Source: Desulfosudis oleivorans Hxd3 (GTDB taxonomy: Bacteria; Desulfobacterota; Desulfobacteria; Desulfobacterales; Desulfosudaceae). From it: a stretch of 64,000 bases of DNA. The position numbers were made by a program, and so were the translations under genes. Positions 60,555-64,000 of the stretch are shown in pieces; the stretch's first letter is position 1; each line of letters opens with the position of its first letter. Under the pieces are notes generated by a model. The model searched no databases and was not told where the DNA came from. It worked only from the letters and a program-made list of their open reading frames with translations. Where the stretch lies: the NCBI RefSeq assembly GCF_000018405.1, contig NC_009943.1, positions 1,367,001 to 1,431,000 on the forward strand. Direction: 5' to 3'.

Positions 60555-60586
60555 AAACGCACCGGCCGTGAAAAGCCGGTGCGTTT
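60555..60586. terminator. Bidirectional hairpin, possible terminator
   Basis: AAACGCACCGGC (60555-60566), loop CGTGAAAA, GCCGGTGCGTTT (60575-60586), a perfect 12-bp stem between the convergent AttH-like and CsgG-like genes. The T tract is short on both sides. The rest of 60374-60701 shows no gene. Confidence 0.6.
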
Positions 60587-60650
60587 GTGCTTTGTGCCTT
60601 TTTACCGTTGGCGTAATTTCAAGACGGCACACCGTCGCGCCGCTCACCTT

Positions 60651-60686
60651 CGTCATTGCGAGGAGCGAATGCGACGAAGCAATCTT
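60651..60686. repeat. Short dispersed repeat (CGTCATTGCGAGGAGCG type)
   Basis: CGTCATTGCGAGGAGCGAAT followed by GCGACGAAGCAATCTT, the opposite orientation of the pair at 49778-49851. It sits 16 bases after the CsgG-like stop. Confidence 0.75.
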
Positions 60687-60701
60687 CGTCGCCAATGGAA
60701 A

Positions 60702-61649
60702 CTATTTCATTTTCACCAGGTCATTGACTCTGAAGCCCGTGCCGGAGCGGACCATGGCCACGGAGCCGTCGTTGCCGAAAAAGGCGGTGACCATCAGTTC
60801 ACCCTTGATCCGGCCCGGCGCGTAACCGATGGCGACCCGTGTCTGGGGATCATAGATCATGTCGCCCAGTTCCTGGACCACCAGGATGTCGCCCACCTTG
60901 AGTCCGGTCTTCTTCCCGGCATTGACGTAGACGGTCTGTCCCTTGACCTCGGCGATGCGGCCGTTCCAGTCGGTCTCTTCCAACTGTTTGAGCATGTTGA
61001 CCATGGCCTTGGTCAGGGCGTCCCGCAGTGCCCCGTCCCGCAGGTCCGCGTCATAAGTGGACCTGGAGCCCAGTCCCAGCGCGCCGCCGGTTGACTTGGC
61101 ATATTCGCCCTGGCCAGAATCAGCCATGATCTGAATGCCGGTGGTGGTGTCCACGATACGATAGTCCACCGTGACCCGGGCGATCTGTTTTTTCTTCTGA
61201 TAGATCAGCAGGTCCTGTCCCTCTTCCGCCTCGGAATAAGCGGTGATGGCGCCGGTGACAATGGCGTTGAGGCCCAGCACCTTGCCCATTTTGGCCGCGG
61301 TGGTGGGGTCAATCACCCCTGAAGCGCCCATGGACTGCTGATTCAGGATCGAAGACATGTCCTGCTGAGGAATGATAATAAACCGATCGGTTTTCTGCAG
61401 AATGGTGCCCAGAATGTCAGCCGCCGCCTCGCCGATGCCCAGGACCCGGGAAGGGGTCTTGTTCTGGAAATTAACCACACCCACCCGCAGCTTGGGCCCG
61501 GTGTAGCCGCCTGTGGGCGCCAGCTCGTCCTTGATGCCCGTGCGGGAGGAGTCGTCCTTGACCGCGCCGGAAATTTTCGGGGCGCATCCGCTGACTGCCA
61601 GACAGAGGGCCAGCAGGGCCATCGCAACGATTGAAGATGTGCGTCTCAT
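60702..61649 (-). CDS. CsgG-family lipoprotein
   Basis: 315 residues. The signal peptide ends in the lipobox VSGC (Cys ~22). The CsgG-like domain is at ~55-220 (LRVGVVNFQNKTPSRVLGIGEAA split, LNAIVTGAITAYSEAEEG, VTVDYRIVDTTTGIQIMAD), with a C-terminal ~70-residue beta domain (GKKTGLKVGDILVVQELGD). CsgG relatives form outer-membrane pores or periplasmic scaffolds. Third visible gene of the minus-strand envelope group. Confidence 0.85.
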   Translation of the reverse strand: MRRTSSIVAMALLALCLAVSGCAPKISGAVKDDSSRTGIKDELAPTGGYTGPKLRVGVVNFQNKTPSRVLGIGEAAADILGTILQKTDRFIIIPQQDMSSILNQQSMGASGVIDPTTAAKMGKVLGLNAIVTGAITAYSEAEEGQDLLIYQKKKQIARVTVDYRIVDTTTGIQIMADSGQGEYAKSTGGALGLGSRSTYDADLRDGALRDALTKAMVNMLKQLEETDWNGRIAEVKGQTVYVNAGKKTGLKVGDILVVQELGDMIYDPQTRVAIGYAPGRIKGELMVTAFFGNDGSVAMVRSGTGFRVNDLVKMK

Positions 61650-61697
61650 TTTTTCTCCTTCACCTTTTTGGGGTTTTTATGCGATTTATTTTCCAGT

Positions 61698-63047
61698 TTA
61701 CCGTCCCGCCGCCGGTACAATGGCGTGTTCCGTACGAGTGTAGTCCGGCGGCACATCAAACAGGGAGGAAGGCGGCGTCTTGAGCCGGATGTTTTTCAGC
61801 AGGGTGGTGTGGATACCTTCTTTCTGTTCCATGCGGGTCTTGATGGTCATGTTGCCCAGGTCGGTGGCGTTCCATATAAAACCTTCATGGATGCTGCCGT
61901 CTGTCAGGGTGACACGCATTTTAAACTTTTCCGTGGGGTGGTCGTCAATTTTTTCGGTGCCGACCTTTTCAATTGTCATTTTCGGTTTCTGAAAGGTCCT
62001 GTCCCCGGTTTCGGAACATTCAATATACTCTTTTTTGTCCGGGTAGAGGGCATAAGTGGCCTTTTTGTCTTCCCGGTGAATCATGATCATGGGTTGTACA
62101 GCCCCTGGCGGCATATCCGGAAACGCCTTGGCATAGTCCACGTCCATGCGGATTTTCCGGCCGGCCTTGGCAATGGGTATTTCCCATGAAAAGGATTCAT
62201 TGTCCGTCCTGCCTTCCCATGTGGTCATCATCACGGCGGTAAAATTTTTCTTTCCCAGGTCCATGTGGCCGACAGCCGGGCAGGGCGGCAGAACGATGGG
62301 CGGAAGTGTCAGATCGGAAACAAGGGCGGAAAAGGCAGCTGTGCCCCCCGGACCCGCGGGAAGGGTTTCCAGGACACGCTTCAGCATCTCCCCGGTTTCA
62401 TAGGCCAGGTGGGTGCCGGTGGCCTTGGAAAGCAGCTTGATGGCCATGTTGAGAGCAAATACCTTGCGCGCGTCCTCCTCTTCGGTGGTGTTGCTGGCCA
62501 GGGTAATCCAGGGCACCTCCTGGTCCTTGCTGTCGGATACGTCAGAGGCGATATCGGCGATCAGGCCGGCGGTGCCGGACATCTTCTCCTCGGTTTTCAC
62601 GCCCAGGCCGTTTTCCCAAACCGTTCGGCCGGTGGCTGTCTCCACCATGTGAAACCTGGCCCGCACCTTTTTTTCATTGTAAAGCCCGGTGGTTTTTTCG
62701 GAAAAATCCATCAGTGTGCCGTAGACCAGGCCGTCTACCTGGAGTTCCCGGCGCAGCGCATCCAGGGGGGCCGTGTCCAGCTGGCCGCCCAGGGTGACGC
62801 CCAGGCGGTCCCGCAGGATCCGGTCTGTATCGGCAATCGGCATGACGGCGTAGTGGCGGGAGGCAATGGCTGCCGCCAGTTTTTCACGGACCATCTGGGG
62901 TGCCCCCACATCAGTGGTGTTGTTGACCAGGGGCAGAACGGCCACGGTCTGTATCGGGTTGGCGGGGTTGGGCGGGATCAGGGCCGGCAGGCACCCGGCA
63001 AACAGGGCGAGTCCCAACAGCCCGGCAAGTAAAAACAAACGTCTCAT
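61698..63047 (-). CDS. GNA1162-family (DUF799) lipoprotein with DUF4412-like C-terminus
   Basis: 449 residues. The signal ends in FAGC (lipobox Cys ~19). Residues ~30-230 match the GNA1162/DUF799 family (VAVLPLVNNTTDVGAPQMVREKL, LQVDGLVYGTLMDF). Residues ~260-430 look like DUF4412 (GRKIRMDVDYAK, TEKFKMRVTLTDGSIHEGFIWNATDLG split). GNA1162 proteins occur with CsgG- and LPP-type partners in outer-membrane assemblies of unknown role; the same grouping is here. Confidence 0.78.
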   Translation of the reverse strand: MRRLFLLAGLLGLALFAGCLPALIPPNPANPIQTVAVLPLVNNTTDVGAPQMVREKLAAAIASRHYAVMPIADTDRILRDRLGVTLGGQLDTAPLDALRRELQVDGLVYGTLMDFSEKTTGLYNEKKVRARFHMVETATGRTVWENGLGVKTEEKMSGTAGLIADIASDVSDSKDQEVPWITLASNTTEEEDARKVFALNMAIKLLSKATGTHLAYETGEMLKRVLETLPAGPGGTAAFSALVSDLTLPPIVLPPCPAVGHMDLGKKNFTAVMMTTWEGRTDNESFSWEIPIAKAGRKIRMDVDYAKAFPDMPPGAVQPMIMIHREDKKATYALYPDKKEYIECSETGDRTFQKPKMTIEKVGTEKIDDHPTEKFKMRVTLTDGSIHEGFIWNATDLGNMTIKTRMEQKEGIHTTLLKNIRLKTPPSSLFDVPPDYTRTEHAIVPAAGR

Positions 63048-63077
63048 GGCAGCTCCTCCTGAAAACCTGTTAACCCG

Positions 63078-64000
63078 CTAGAATGTAGTGGCGCTGTCGG
63101 TCACTTTCAGGGTGACGCTGTTCTGGGTGGCGCCGCTTACGGTCACAGCGAATCCATTAAAGTCGGCCCGGGAGACACCGTCGGCAAACTCCTGGGCCGA
63201 ACCTGAAAATTCCACATCAAGCAGGGCTTTTTGTCCTTCGAAGCTGCGCTGGTGAATGGCCCGTACGCCCCGGACCTGGGCCTGAATGGTGTCTTTCAGG
63301 CCCACCAGACGGCTGTAGGTCACATTCCCGGTCACCGTGACCTGGATCAGGCCGGCGCCGCTCACCTCGTTGCTCCAGCGTTCCACAATCTGGGTGATGA
63401 TTTGATCTGCCGCCTGTTCGGTAACGTTTTTCAGGGCATTGGCGCCGGCGGTCATCTCATCGGGATGGGCCGCCGCGGCATTGGCCGTGGTGGTGGCCAG
63501 CACCGCGCCGTTATCGGTGTTGACGACCCGCAGGGAGATATTGGCCATGGCCGACTGCATGGCCGTGCCCAGTACCGAGCCCCGCAGCTTGGCATAGGCC
63601 TTTCCGTAGATCACCACCTCGGCGCCATAGAGCTGCCCAACCTTTTGCATGGCGTCATTGGTCAGGTCCGCGATTTTATAGGCACTGGAAAGTTCAACGG
63701 TTCTGTCCGCTACGGTATGGTCCACCACGTTGAACCCCTTTCCCGAGAGTTTTTCCATCAGGGTGTTTTCCGTGATGGTCATGTCGGTCTGGGTGGTCAT
63801 GCTGCGGTCCCACCAGTAGGCATAAGTGGTCTGGCCGATGTTCTGCTCGGCCACCATGATCATGACGCGGGGCATGTTCTTTCTGGCCATCAGCAGGCCC
63901 AGGGCCGACAGATCATTCTGAATATCCGCCTTTGAGACTTCGGCCTTGACCGTTACCCGGTAAAGCTGGGTCTCCGGCATCTCCGACAGCACCTCGTAAT
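63078..64000 (-). CDS. FlgT-like / envelope assembly protein (partial, runs off right edge)
   Basis: The frame is open to the window edge, leaving at least 307 residues of the C-terminal part. The sequence has two CsgG/FlgT-like alpha-beta modules (ADIQNDLSALGLLMARKNMPR with VMIMVAEQNIGQ; GAEVVIYGKAYAKLRG) and a C-terminal module (VTVTGNVTYSRLVGLKDTIQ). It resembles FlgT-type or LPP20-like assembly proteins. Upstream of, and in line with, the DUF799 and CsgG genes. The true start is outside. Confidence 0.65.
   Translation of the reverse strand, partial: YEVLSEMPETQLYRVTVKAEVSKADIQNDLSALGLLMARKNMPRVMIMVAEQNIGQTTYAYWWDRSMTTQTDMTITENTLMEKLSGKGFNVVDHTVADRTVELSSAYKIADLTNDAMQKVGQLYGAEVVIYGKAYAKLRGSVLGTAMQSAMANISLRVVNTDNGAVLATTTANAAAAHPDEMTAGANALKNVTEQAADQIITQIVERWSNEVSGAGLIQVTVTGNVTYSRLVGLKDTIQAQVRGVRAIHQRSFEGQKALLDVEFSGSAQEFADGVSRADFNGFAVTVSGATQNSVTLKVTDSATTF

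Noticed and set aside
60374-60701. tRNA or small RNA gene in the gap after copy D
   Set aside because: Only the 12-bp hairpin and a common short repeat are recognisable; no cloverleaf found.

Overview
The window reads as a chromosome segment from a strictly anaerobic, GC-rich sulfate-reducing bacterium of the Desulfobacterota (Desulfobacterales type). This rests on the Wood-Ljungdahl and electron-bifurcation genes (metV, metF, an frhB-like gene, hdrC-hdrB-hdrA and a selenocysteine-type mvhD), a small 2[4Fe-4S] ferredoxin and a CoA-transferase fused to a GNAT domain. The species cannot be fixed from the sequence alone. I saw no rRNA, tRNA, CRISPR array or insertion sequence.

Layout. 1-3080 (minus strand): metV-metF-frhB-response regulator. 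3216-14832 (minus): a block with a 2961-residue secreted RHS/YD-repeat protein, a small lipoprotein and an ankyrin protein with a C-terminal glycan-binding domain; the last two are clearly AT-rich. 15013-20293 (minus): hdrC-hdrB-hdrA-mvhD, the partner module usually found beside metVF, so the RHS block appears to split one metabolic cluster. 20709-41719 (plus): housekeeping genes (acyltransferase, surE, yhaM-like, tmk, ferredoxin, ogt, lytic transglycosylase, uppP, phosphomannomutase, ridA, maf, radical SAM, yggS, queH) plus unusual fusions: cysteine synthase joined to a CysRS-like domain that has lost HIGH and KMSKS, and PHP joined to UvrD helicase. 41731-43724 (minus): DUF456, nitronate-monooxygenase-like and an unknown gene. 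44949-49603 (plus): a two-gene accessory cassette ending in 16 almost identical TPR units. 49951-58717 (minus): cvfB-like, holA, lgt, lspA, ileS, rsmG and CoA-transferase-GNAT. 59056-60171 (plus): an AttH/CrtC-like lipoprotein. 60702-64000 (minus): CsgG-, GNA1162- and FlgT-like envelope proteins.

Between the genes lies a rich set of dispersed repeats. (i) A ~200-bp element with at least five helices, in four copies (34243, 44538, 49653 truncated, 60182), whose helices change by compensatory substitutions. (ii) Degenerate CGATNC hexamer tracts at eight loci, usually ending in CGATTTCGATTTGGAT. (iii) A ~150-bp imperfect palindrome in two copies (19440, 58832), one inside the hdr operon. (iv) A single ~270-bp palindromic element (21633).

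The strongest leads are the covarying element, the CysK/pseudo-CysRS fusion, the TPR cassette flanked by inverted copies of the element, and the in-frame UGA with a SECIS-like hairpin in mvhD.
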